A DNA stretch of 64,000 bases, from positions 20,198,166-20,262,165 of the forward strand of contig JAJLRJ010000011.1 of the NCBI GenBank assembly GCA_024195265.1, in the 5' to 3' direction. Source of the stretch: Dendrophyllia cribrosa. Lineage: Eukaryota; Cnidaria; Anthozoa; Scleractinia; Dendrophylliidae. The position numbers and the translations under genes are program-made. Positions 30,876 through 40,475 of this stretch are shown one piece after another (positions within the stretch are counted from its first letter, which is position 1; every line of letters starts with the position of its first letter). The notes under the pieces are model-generated. The model ran no database searches and was not told where the DNA came from. It saw only the letters and a list, made by a program, of their open reading frames with translations.

Positions 30876-33800
30876 TTCCAAAAAAATAATGGTCCGTCCC
30901 TAACTGGCACGAGTCGTAACCTGATCCGAGAGGTACTGGCACTAGTAAACAAAATGGCAGGTGAACGCCACGGGGAACGCCACGGAGCTCTAAACGTTGC
31001 AAAACTTACTTGATTTGGCCTATTTCTAAGAGGAATGTTAACCTACAATTGGGTAAAATTTTTATTTTATCTCATTTCTTTTTTTTTTATGATCCAAGTC
31101 GATCCGAGTTGATCTGACCGGACTGGATCCAGTCCGATCCGGTCCGACTTTTGTACCTGCCTCAAATGAGAGCAGAAGCGACAGTGCGACACGTAATATT
31201 CTGAGTCCACAATATACACTGTTAGCAAAAAGACATTTGAATGCACAATATACAAAGTAGCCTCTGAAATATCCAAGATGGCGGATGTTGACGTTTCACT
31301 TCATAGAGTTTGTGACGGTTTTGCTACAAACCTCGTCGTTCGCACCGATTTACCCACCTTCAAGCTTTATTTAATTGCACAATGTGTTAAGGTAGGATGA
31401 AGCATAGGGTTCTGGTCGTCAGTGTGGCGACTAACTTTCGAATGTTGGTCGCCAGCACGGAAAATTTATCAGGAAATGTATCAGGCGCAATTTCATGCCC
31501 TATATATATATATATATATATTTTTTTTTTCTTAGCAAAACACCATGTAGATTTAATCAAGCAAATTAAAAAAATCTGTCATTTACACTGTAAGGGTCGG
31601 TTATTATCATAAGGATGTGACTGATGAATTCTTGGCTTTCTTTCTTGCCAAGGGTCGGTTTTTATCGGTTATCGTCGGTCAGTTATTATCATTAAGATGT
31701 GACTGATAATTCTTTGCTTTCTTTCATGCCAAGGAACATAACATTCCTGTGAATACCTCTTATGCAGTGGCTCCTCACCACTCCGGGGTTTTCCCTCCCC
31801 ATGACATTCTCTACGAGGCCTGGAAGAGAGTTTATAACTTGAAAGCGACATCAACTGAGGAATATCCTCATTTATATCCAGCCAGGTTCCGCAGAGGCTT
31901 TGTCTATAAAAACATCAAGGTGAGATACCAACAGTAAATAGGCTTCTGCCTTCTTGAATACACACAACCTCAAACCTGATTAGCTATATAGTAAATGCTC
32001 TTAAGATGGACACCTCTCTTAGATTAAGGGCTGGTTCCCACTAGCGACGTAAGCGGAATAGTAAGCGGAATCGAAATCGCAAGAACCTCTAGTAGGAATC
32101 AAAACAACGTACATGTAAGCAGATAGTAAGCGACGGAAGCAGAAGCGAAATTAGAAGAAAAAGGAAAGCTTCTGATCCTTCTGATTGTGATTTCATCGAG
32201 CTTCCGATTCGGATTGCAACTCCATTTTATATTTCCACTAGAACATAAGGCTTCTTACACTTTTGACTCTGACTCCGCTTTCAACAATGTCGCTAGTGGG
32301 AACCAGCCCTAATGATTGGCTGGTTCTGGCGGAATGTCACTTGTTTGTCTGTAACTAAACTCTCTCCAATAATAATAAATAGTGACTGTAACTGTAGCTG
32401 TAGTAGTGATAGTTTTTAATATATTTTTTTATTTTTTTAAAGAGAGAGGGCTATATCAAGTTTGTGCAGTAATATGGAGATTTTTAGAGAGGGAGTTTAA
32501 AGGACTTATAAATGGCACTTTATTTAAACTGGTTACATGTTGTACTGTACCTTTATACAGGTGCTCCCTCGTCAAACCTGTGGCCTGTACACCCACACTA
32601 TCCATCTTGAAGACTATCCCAGAGGACAGAAGAGATTAGAAAACAGCATCTATGGGGGTGAACTGTTCCAAGTCATTGTTAACAATCCTGTGAGTAAACA
32701 ATCAATTGAAAACATATTTCTTTTAAGCAGAAACTGGACTTCTAATTTATTTTTGCTGCCACTGTTACTTTGACAATTACTTGTTGGTTGAAGCTCAAGG
32801 ACTGTTTAAAACACCTGTTGTAAAAATTATTTCAAAACAAGTTTGATCACTGTCTTTTCTTACATCATTATTACATGTAATTACAGCAACCATTTTCAAT
32901 TTGTTTTTGAAAAATATTGTAAAAAAAATTCAAAGTTGGATCATTTTAACATGTTAATCTCCACTCAAAATTGCTGACACTTGCTCCTTATTAGTCAATG
33001 CAAACCAAGGAGAAACCTGTGAACCCATCCATGGTGGCTAACAGAAGGATTGGTGCACTGAAAGACCCCTGGCTACCACTCATATAGCTGTGGTCATTTT
33101 GTATAACTTGCATTTCATATGCAAATTGTTAATTGCTTTATGCAATCAGCTTTCTCCAAGAATGACATCATCTGTTTTTGAAATGAGTGACTGAAATGTG
33201 GTGGGGACCATTAAATTTTTAGGTTCCATCATAGAGGTGTCCATCTTAGTGAGGTGTACTGTACATCTTAGAGAAGTGTCCATCATAGAGATGTGTCCAT
33301 CTTGAGAGGTGTCCATCTTGAGAGGTGTCCATCTTGAGAGGTGTCCATCTTAGAGAGGTGTCCATCTTAGACAGGTGTCCATCTTTGTAGAGAGGTGTCC
33401 ATCTTAGAGAGGTATCCATCTTAAAAAAGGTGTTTATCTTAGAGAGGTGTCCATCGTAGAGAGGTGTCCATCTTAAAAAAGGTGTTTATCTTAGAGAGGT
33501 GTCCATCTTGAGAGGTGCCTATCCTCGAGAGGTGTGCATCTTAGAGAGGTACCCATTTTAGTGAGGTGTCCTTCTTAGAGACTTGTCCATCTTGAGATGT
33601 GAGGTGAGTGAGGTGTCCATTTTAGAGAAGTGTCCATCTGTCCATCTTTGAGAGGTGTCCATCTTAGAAAGGTGCATGTCCATCTTGAGAGGTGTCCATC
33701 TTAGAGAGGTGTCCATCTTAGAAAGGTGTTTATCTTACAGAGGTGTCCATCTTAGAGAAGTGTCCATCTTAGAGAGGTGTCCATCTTGAGAGGTGTCCAT

Positions 33801-36800
33801 CTTAAATGGTGAGATGAGTGAGGTGTCCATCTTAGAGAAGTGTCCATCTGTCCATCCTAGAAAGGTGTTTATCTTACAGAGGTGTCCATCTTAGAGAAGA
33901 GTCCATCTTAGAGAGGTGTCCATCTTAAAGAGGTGTCCATCTTGAGATGTGCCCATCCTCGAGAGGTGTGCATCTTAGAGAGGTATCCATCTTAGTGAGG
34001 TGTCCTTCTTAGAGACTTGTCCATCTTGAGATGTGAGGTGAGTGAGGTGTCCATCTTAGAGAAGTGTCCATCTGTCCATCTTTGAGAGGTGTCCATCTTA
34101 GAAAGGTGTCCATCTTAGAGAGGTGTCCATCTTGAGAGGTGCCCATCCTCGAGAGGTGTGCATCTTACAGAGGTACCATCTTAGTGAGGTGTCCTTCTTA
34201 GAGACTTGTCTATCTTGAGATGTGAGGTGAGACACTTGCTTTGATTTGCTGTTATTTTTCAAAAATCGCTGCCAAGTTGCATCAGTCCAACTGCAACTCG
34301 AGCGACAAATCGCACCCAAATCGCACTGAAATCGCCGCCCGTTTACACAATGTCATGCGATTTGAAGATGCAACTTGCGCGCGACAAATATTGCATCGAC
34401 AAGTGCGACAAAAATTGCACAAAAAATTGCCTGTGTAAATGGACCTTTAGAGAGGTGTCCATCTTAGAAAGGTGTTTATCTTACAGAGGTGTCCATCTTA
34501 GAGAAGTGTCCATCTCAGAGAGGTGTCCATCTTAGAGAGGTGTCCATCTCGAGAGGTGCCCATCCTCGAGAGGTGTGCATCTTAGAGAGGTACCCATCTT
34601 AGTGAGGTGTCCTTCTTAGAGACTTGTCCATCTTGAGGAGCTGTCTGTTAAGAGAGAGTTGACTCAGACTTAATTAAATGTTATTGTAATCTGTTGGTCT
34701 TGTCATTTTTGGTCCACAGATTTCTATTTTTATGACACACTTGTCAAACTATGGAAACGATCGCTTGGCATTACTTGTGTTTGATAGTCTGACCAAGTAT
34801 CTGCAGTGCTGGACAAATTTGAAATTGAGCTCTGAGAACCCAACAGATTTGGCCGAGAGATACTTCTCTCTGTACCCTGATGAAATGGACCCGGTTTGGC
34901 AGGTATTTTTTCCATCTTGCCTTACTGATTTTGCTGCTCATCACAAGAAAATACAGTATACATTGCAGTACAGCAAACTCCTATTCAATAATTTTTGTCT
35001 AAATGGATGCAATAGCTCTAAGCTACAATCTCAGATGGAGTAAAAAATAATGAGAAAAAAGACCTCCCCTTTGCCTGATTCAATGATGGATTTGTATGAA
35101 AACCAAATGGCCATTTTTCACTGAACTGGTGGGGGGGAAGGGGTCTTAATTTTTTATTTGAAATGTCCAAGATTGTAGCTACAACAATAAAAATAACAAC
35201 AAGGCTATGTACATGTAAGCACTCTAGCCAATTCAGTCAGTAACAAATAAATCACTTTTTTGATTATCTAAAAATGAATGTATTTAGCATGAAAGTGCTA
35301 ATTGGGGACTGATCTTTTATCTTTTTTTTTCATTTGACAGAATCCTTGCCTGGATCCTCGCCACATGAACATTTGGAACCCCAGGAAGAGCTGTAAAAAT
35401 CTTCCATCTTTTCTTGTGGTTGGTCCTCAAAAGACAGGAACAACAGCACTCTATACATTTCTCAAAATGCACCCTGATGTTATGAGCAATGAGCCAAGTA
35501 TTAACACCTTTGAGGAAGTACAGTTCTTTAATGGACACAATTATAACAGAGGTTTAGACTGGTAAGTGAAATAAATGCTATAGAAAATATCAATAACTTA
35601 CTTTATTATTCAACTGTGCGTCATTAATACCTTATAAGGAAAAGAGAACTTGCAAAATATCCATGGCAAGCATATTACACAGTAGATTGCCGTATTACAC
35701 CTGTGTCCCGGTTTAAAGACGCTAGCTATTATAAATAAAATAATTTTAGTTGATTAATATCCCTTATTTGATGGTTTAACAGATAATACTCGCGGGTATT
35801 TTACCCATTGCTTGCATTTTTTCTCGCATCTGTGGGGCTCGAAAAAATACTACGCAACTCACAAAATATCAGCACATAATTATCTGTTAAACCATTGAAT
35901 ATGGTGCATATATAAGTATTAATCCTTTTAATTGGCTTGTAAATCAGCTAGATTCATGTACTATTGATTTCCAGGGCTAGAAATACTTTGTAACTTTTCT
36001 TGAACTTAAACCTTTGAAATATCCATTTTGATCAGAGTGCAGATACGTATCAAAACAAGTGCAAAAAATATGACACATTACACCTTCTGATTTCATGCTT
36101 GTGTTCAGAAAACAAACTTGGAGACTAGAAGTTGTATTTTTACTCGTCAGTTTTTTCTTGCCCAAAGGCTCGCAAAAACAAGACGTCACTTGTGAAAAAA
36201 TAATTCTCAGCCATATATTTACACAACTTGTCACTGAATATTAGTTAAATACCATTAGGAATTTATTCATTGGAAAGTTGAATGTGTCATAATATTAATG
36301 GCTTCCATCTTCAGTTGTTAGTTTTTCATGTGAAAAATTACAAATTCTGACAGACAAAAATACCCAGCTGCATTGATGTTACAATATTTGGCTGGGTAAT
36401 GTCTATAAGCTCAAGGTTTTTACTAAAGTGTACTCTGTGTGTTTTTTTTTAAAGGTATCTGGATTTCTTTCCTGATATCACTAACAAAAGCAACATTGTC
36501 TTGTTTGAGAAGAGCGCAAATTATTTTGACAACAAACTGACACCATTGAGGGCTCATGCTCTGCTGCCAAATTCTAAGATCATTACTATCTTTGTGAATC
36601 CAGTGAAGAGAGCACATTCGTGGTACCAGGTGGGTTCAGGCGTATGACAGTTTTTGACTTTTGTTGAGTTACAATGACAGTTATAGCGCAATATAAACCT
36701 TATACACATAATCGACAAGTACCACAGGAAAGTACTGCTCAGTAGATTTCATTGGTATAACCACACTTAGGGATTTCATACACAGACTCAAATATTTTCA

Positions 36801-39463
36801 ACCAACAACACCACACAAGGAAGGACTGCTTATTAGCTTTCATCTGAAAGGTCATCTATCAGAGCAACTTTTTCTAACCACCAAACATTCTGTGGAAGGA
36901 ATAAATAGGCATTTAATTTTATTGTTTATTAGTAATCACATATTAAAACTGATATAAAACATTTTCAAGGACTTTAATTTATTTGCACATTTGCCTGCGT
37001 AGCAGACACAAAGTAATATGGGCGCAAGAAAGAACGGGCGTGCAAGGGAGACAGGCGAGGAGAGAAAGAGTGCCTGCTTGTGAGGCCCCCTGAAAATCTT
37101 TTTTTCCGCTTTCTGAAAGAGCGGAAAATTCCTATTGGTTGAGAGGCTCCCGAGGGAATAAGTGGTCGCATTGGGTGAGACAACTGTCACTCAAAGGAAA
37201 CACAAATATTCCCTTGAACAGAGGCTGCTAAAAATTGCATTACTTAGTTTAACAAGCTTGTTTAATTTTTGAAGTCGGTTATTTTGAATTTAGCATAGTG
37301 CCTTATCTTCTCTAATAAAAACAAAATGTAACCATTGACATCAGCAAAGATTTGCTTATTATCTTGGACTTGTAAATCTAGGAAGATATTACTATCTCAC
37401 TTCACAATCATTGACCTTTTGTTTATTTTTGTTGTTTTACAATTTAGCATATGAAAAGCCATGGTGTGGCTGCAGCACAAATCCCATTCTACAAGGTTCT
37501 TACAAGTGTCAATACCACAGAGGAGAGAGAAGTCAAAGCTCTTGGTCAAAGGTGTTTGACACCTGGATTGTATGCACAACATTTAGAGAGATGGTTGACG
37601 TACTATTCTCCTTCCCAGGTATATTAAATTAATAGATAAATTACAATATTTTTGTACAATTCATTGGTCAGTCCTGGCTAAAATCTTGCACGACTAGTAA
37701 AGTATTTTCCACAGCTGAAAATGAAAGTAAAATAAAAACTGAACAGATGTGTTCCATCACTTTTTTTGACTCTTTTATTAACTGACTTGGGCCCATAAAC
37801 TTGTAGGACTCGTATACCTGGGTTTGGGCTCACACATTTGGGTCTGCATGAGTCCCAAAACTGTGTACATCTCATTTCTAGATGGATCACTGTTTCTTTT
37901 TAGTTTGGCACCTTGCATTCCCCTTCACCACTTCACATTCTCAGGCCTCCATTCCAGCAGAGCTTTGGGAAGCCTTTCTTGGTCAACCCGTTGGACAGAC
38001 ATGGCCAAGTTACTTAATTTGAGAGCAAAGACACTGGGGTCTGGCCTGTTCTTTCCCTAACTATACTGTTCCTTACACAATGACGTCACTTTATACCTGT
38101 GATGTGACTTTATGACATTATATGGCAGTGATGTTCAGGGGAAGTAATTGGAGAGGGACACTTTTAGTGAAACAATTCCAGTATGAAGAAAGGAAGAAAT
38201 GTGATTTTGGTATTTTAGTTCATTTACAATATTTTTTTCCAGATTCTTATTCTTGATGGTGACAAGCTCAGGACTCGTCCAGCAGATGTCATGTTGGAAG
38301 TGCAGAAGTTTCTTGGTGTCAGTGTTTATGACTATAACAAAAGATTAAGGTGAGTCTGTTGATACATTCCCATAGCATCCACAGACTCAATTAACCCTTA
38401 AACTCCAAACACTGCGAAAAATTAAAATTCAAGAAAAATTCCAAATGTCATTTTGTAAAATATTGAAAAACAAATTGTACCATGCAAAAGTACTGCCAAA
38501 GAGATTTCTTTTGAATGGTCACACCATAGAAATTCATTAACAGACTCAAAAGTAAGCACTACACTACATGTCTCCATTACATGTATATTGACTTCAGGAG
38601 TGAAGCCTACGGTTAAAGTTAAAATCACCTTGGATAGCATAATAAACAGCATTCAATGTACTGGTTACTGCATAATAAGCAGCACCACAGAAAAGTATTG
38701 TTCACTTGCTTTCATTTGATGTAAGATAACAAAGATAGGATTCAATCCAGAGACTTGAGCCACCCTGTACATCGTATTGAACAGTACCGGAGGAAAGTAC
38801 TACTGCTTTTATACATGTATCTTTCTCTTAGCTCTTCACAACACAGGATTTCTTCCACAAACTTAAAAGCTAGAACCACCTTTCATAGCATAATAAACAA
38901 TACACTTAACCCTCTTAAAGTGGTCTCAGCTGTAAGGCAGGCTTACCTAATACCTCTCTCTAAGGTGAGCATAGTGCTTGGCTGGTCCTGGTTGAATTTC
39001 ACTTGTTTGTAATGTAACTCACTATAAAGCGCATACCTCTCTAAGGAGGACAGCTACTAGATCTGATCCCGAGGGTGTCCAGGGTATTAATCAAGGGGGG
39101 CATGCACTCATTGCAAACTCAGGGTTGTCATTTGGCTTTAAGGTTGTCAGCTATACAATGAAAATAGGCAGTCATAAAGTTAACTCAAAATAGCCTCCCA
39201 TGGTTGTTACCATATTTTAGTCCTTATCAAACTTGGAGTTGCTGGTCATCTTCACAGCAGTTGCCAGCCACAATAGCGGATTGCTAATGACAGCCCTGCA
39301 AACTACAGTAAGATCACTTTTTCATTCAAACAACTGGTTTATCCACTGCTTTTCAGATTCGACAAGCGCAAGGGATTTTATTGCCAGGTAACATCTCACG
39401 GGGGTACCCAGTGTCTTGGCAAAGGCAAAGGGCGACATTACGGCCCCATAGATGCAAAGTCTC
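26278..39463 (+). CDS. NDST: NDST-B: bifunctional heparan sulfate N-deacetylase/N-sulfotransferase (ten exons, 3' end in gap)
   Basis: Exons 26278-27324, 28069-28311, 31734-31919, 32561-32689, 34720-34902, 35341-35561, 36455-36629, 37448-37618, 38243-38349 and 39357-39463 (then gap). The enzyme removes acetyl from GlcNAc of heparan sulfate and adds N-sulfate from PAPS in the Golgi. Seen: a type II anchor ([20 protein letters not shown], residues about 13-32), deacetylase motifs DIDDIF and [11 protein letters not shown], the PAPS loop [33 protein letters not shown] and [10 protein letters not shown], so both active sites look complete. The last 40-50 residues fall in the N gap. Downstream tandem copy of NDST-A, same strand. 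The family assignment is firm; which vertebrate NDST it is closest to cannot be told by eye. Confidence 0.93.
27325..28068. other. NDST-B intron 1, nothing recognised
   Basis: AT-rich intron without a recognised repeat or RNA. Confidence 0.5.
28069..28311 (+). CDS. NDST-B exon 2: deacetylase
   Basis: The acceptor is CTGTTTTACAG and the donor GTGAGG. 81 codons: [18 protein letters not shown] and [10 protein letters not shown] are typical of NDSTs. Confidence 0.93.
28373..28624. mobile_element. Inverted-repeat MITE
   Basis: Ends CAGGTTGAATCAGTATTCAA and its imperfect complement. The inner arms contain AACCCTAACACAAAGCTAAC and complement. The CTAACCCTAA stretch is telomere-like by chance. Confidence 0.7.
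30155..30664 (-). pseudogene. Element-borne ORF remnant, function not recognised
   Basis: An open frame of 169 codons inside the nested element. Its middle, [15 protein letters not shown] followed by GWYEYDGL, recalls the His-box region of ubiquitin-hydrolase-like (C19) peptidases, a weak resemblance seen by eye only. After EYDGLWE the composition changes ([11 protein letters not shown]), and the adjacent frame reads [13 protein letters not shown], which suggests a frameshift near 30285. It could be a captured host exon. Confidence 0.35.
30823..30875 (+). repeat. 53-base C homopolymer
   Basis: Uninterrupted C run at the right end of the nested element. The left end has only a short G run at the mirror position, so the run has expanded on one side. 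Confidence 0.9.
31501..31520 (+). repeat. (TA)10 microsatellite
   Basis: Ten TA units followed by a T run. Confidence 0.95.
31596..31734 (+). repeat. Duplicated 3' end of NDST-B intron 2
   Basis: The segment GTCGGTTATTATCAT...TTGCCAAGG at 31596-31653 is repeated at 31677-31734 (start-to-start distance 81 bp) with a few changes. The second copy ends at the used acceptor CCAAG; the first has the same pyrimidine tract and CCAAG. Confidence 0.8.
31734..31919 (+). CDS. NDST-B exon 3: deacetylase metal-site segment
   Basis: The acceptor is TCTTTCATGCCAAG and the donor GTGAGA. 186 bp: [20 protein letters not shown] and [18 protein letters not shown]. Confidence 0.93.
32561..32689 (+). CDS. NDST-B exon 4
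   Basis: The acceptor is CCTTTATACAG and the donor GTGAGT. 43 codons starting [16 protein letters not shown]. Confidence 0.93.
33220..34640 (+). repeat. 17-bp minisatellite in NDST-B intron 4
   Basis: Many imperfect units of GAGAGGTGTCCATCTTA, in places ordered into longer higher-order blocks (for example CTTAGAGACTTGTCCATCTT followed by GAGATGTGAGGTGAG recurs about every 420-460 bp). A MITE interrupts the array at 34229-34450. It is related to the smaller array at 15128-15240. Confidence 0.9.
34229..34450. mobile_element. MITE family 3, copy b, inside the minisatellite
   Basis: It is rich in AAATCGC/GCGATTT and ends AATTGCCTGTGTAAATGG plus ACCTTTAGA, like the copy at 2405-2670. The minisatellite resumes directly after it. 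Confidence 0.65.
34720..34902 (+). CDS. NDST-B exon 5
   Basis: The acceptor is TTGGTCCACAG and the donor GTATTT. 61 codons with [17 protein letters not shown]. Confidence 0.93.
35341..35561 (+). CDS. NDST-B exon 6: PAPS-binding exon, intact
   Basis: The acceptor is TTTTCATTTGACAG and the donor GTAAGT. It encodes [17 protein letters not shown], the 5'-phosphosulfate loop with catalytic Lys, and [14 protein letters not shown] with the catalytic Glu pair. 221 bp, the same as NDST-A exon 6. Confidence 0.95.
35562..36454. other. NDST-B intron 6 with an inverted-repeat MITE
   Basis: A MITE at about 35771-35897 has ends GGTTTAACAGATAAT and ATTATCTGTTAAACCA. The rest is AT-rich and unremarkable. 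Confidence 0.6.
36455..36629 (+). CDS. NDST-B exon 7: sulfotransferase core
   Basis: The acceptor is a T tract with AAAG; the donor is GTGGGT. It encodes [19 protein letters not shown] and [12 protein letters not shown], the 3'-phosphate-binding region. Confidence 0.94.
36720..36870 (-). repeat. 106-bp family, reverse fragments
   Basis: GTACTGCTCAGTAGATTTCA and ATACACAGACTCAAA phrases in the reverse orientation. Confidence 0.6.
37448..37618 (+). CDS. NDST-B exon 8
   Basis: The acceptor is TTTACAATTTAG and the donor GTATAT. 57 codons from [14 protein letters not shown] to [17 protein letters not shown], the same length as I recall for vertebrate NDSTs. A longer frame over the same DNA (starting near 37411) is in the wrong phase and was ignored. 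Confidence 0.93.
38243..38349 (+). CDS. NDST-B exon 9
   Basis: The acceptor is ATTTTTTTCCAG and the donor GTGAGT. 107 bp: [17 protein letters not shown] and [16 protein letters not shown]. Confidence 0.93.
38440..38700 (-). repeat. 106-bp family, reverse fragments
   Basis: TTTTGAATGGTCACACCA, ACAGACTCAAAAGTAAGCAC and CATAATAAGCAGCACCACAG are the reverse complement of the family. The block at 38415-38560 closely matches 7100-7260 in NDST-A intron 1. Confidence 0.7.
39357..39463 (+). CDS. NDST-B exon 10, cut by the assembly gap
   Basis: The acceptor is TCCACTGCTTTTCAG. One base completes Arg, then [35 protein letters not shown], with the C-x9-C disulfide and the essential Lys. The frame is open at the first N. 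No continuation or stop is seen after the gap. Confidence 0.92.
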
Positions 39464-39963
39464 NNNNNNNNNNNNNNNNNNNNNNNNNNNNNNNNNNNNN
39501 NNNNNNNNNNNNNNNNNNNNNNNNNNNNNNNNNNNNNNNNNNNNNNNNNNNNNNNNNNNNNNNNNNNNNNNNNNNNNNNNNNNNNNNNNNNNNNNNNNNN
39601 NNNNNNNNNNNNNNNNNNNNNNNNNNNNNNNNNNNNNNNNNNNNNNNNNNNNNNNNNNNNNNNNNNNNNNNNNNNNNNNNNNNNNNNNNNNNNNNNNNNN
39701 NNNNNNNNNNNNNNNNNNNNNNNNNNNNNNNNNNNNNNNNNNNNNNNNNNNNNNNNNNNNNNNNNNNNNNNNNNNNNNNNNNNNNNNNNNNNNNNNNNNN
39801 NNNNNNNNNNNNNNNNNNNNNNNNNNNNNNNNNNNNNNNNNNNNNNNNNNNNNNNNNNNNNNNNNNNNNNNNNNNNNNNNNNNNNNNNNNNNNNNNNNNN
39901 NNNNNNNNNNNNNNNNNNNNNNNNNNNNNNNNNNNNNNNNNNNNNNNNNNNNNNNNNNNNNNN
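39464..39963. other. Assembly gap of 500 N
   Basis: Exactly 500 N, probably a placeholder of arbitrary size. It ends in a 61-base C run. Confidence 0.98.

Positions 39964-40024
<61 letters not shown>
39964..40024 (+). repeat. 61-base C homopolymer at the gap edge
   Basis: The run starts at the first base after the gap, so its true length is unknown. Confidence 0.95.
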
Positions 40025-40026
<2 letters not shown>

Positions 40027-40423
40027 CACCCCAATATAAAACAATACTACCTACTATTTTGCAACCAAAAAAAGCGCAAAGAGGAAAAGTCAACGAAAAT
40101 TGGCAGGAACTGGGATTAAAGCATTGCACTGGTATCGCAAAGTCGTGGGTTCGAATCCCGTTCAAGCCTGAATTTTTTCAGGTTACTTTTTCAAATGCTT
40201 AAGTTGAAAGCACACTGCGACGATCATAAAATTTCATTAATGTTTATCCGCAGTTTACATATATAATATATGATTTTCATATATTCATATTCATATAATG
40301 GTAAATTATTTAATTATTTATGTTTTAGCCTCCGGGAGTGGTTTATTTACGGTTAAATAGCATTTATTTGATAAAATGACGTCATTATGATGTCAGCAAA
40401 ATATTTTGATGAATTCTTACTCG

Positions 40424-40475
40424 TGGTCATTCGTAATCATTCGTGGTCACTCGTGGTCACTCGTGGTCACTCGTG
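40424..40475 (+). repeat. 10-bp tandem repeat
   Basis: About five units of GTGGTCACTC, the first ones imperfect. Confidence 0.9.

Larger units (their letters stand above)
29881..30903. mobile_element. Nested element with AGGGACGGACCATTATTTTT ends
   Basis: The left end AGGGACGGACCATTATTTTT is followed by a short G run; the right end is a 53-base C run followed by the complement. TGCAAACAATTTTTTT repeats sit inside both ends. A broken ORF lies at 30155-30664 on the minus strand. Confidence 0.75.
29251..31170. mobile_element. Long-arm inverted-repeat element, invaded by a second element
   Basis: The left arm at 29251-29528 and right arm at 30905-31170 are inverted, about 270 bp each, starting GGCAGGTACAAAAGTCGGA. 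Next to the ends each arm carries degenerate GGATCGGATC-type tandem repeats and then TTTTACCCAATTGTAGGTTA. A separate element (29881-30903) is inserted at the inner edge of the right arm. Confidence 0.8.

Noticed and set aside
30579..31013. 144-codon frame with poly-Pro
   Set aside because: It translates the 53-base C run and the transposon arm.
37411..37632. 73-codon frame over NDST-B exon 8
   Set aside because: Wrong phase: the frame joining exons 7 and 9 gives the conserved HMKSHGV...YYSPSQ segment.
39322..40202. Long open frames across the gap
   Set aside because: They consist mostly of N positions and poly-Pro or poly-Gly from the C run.
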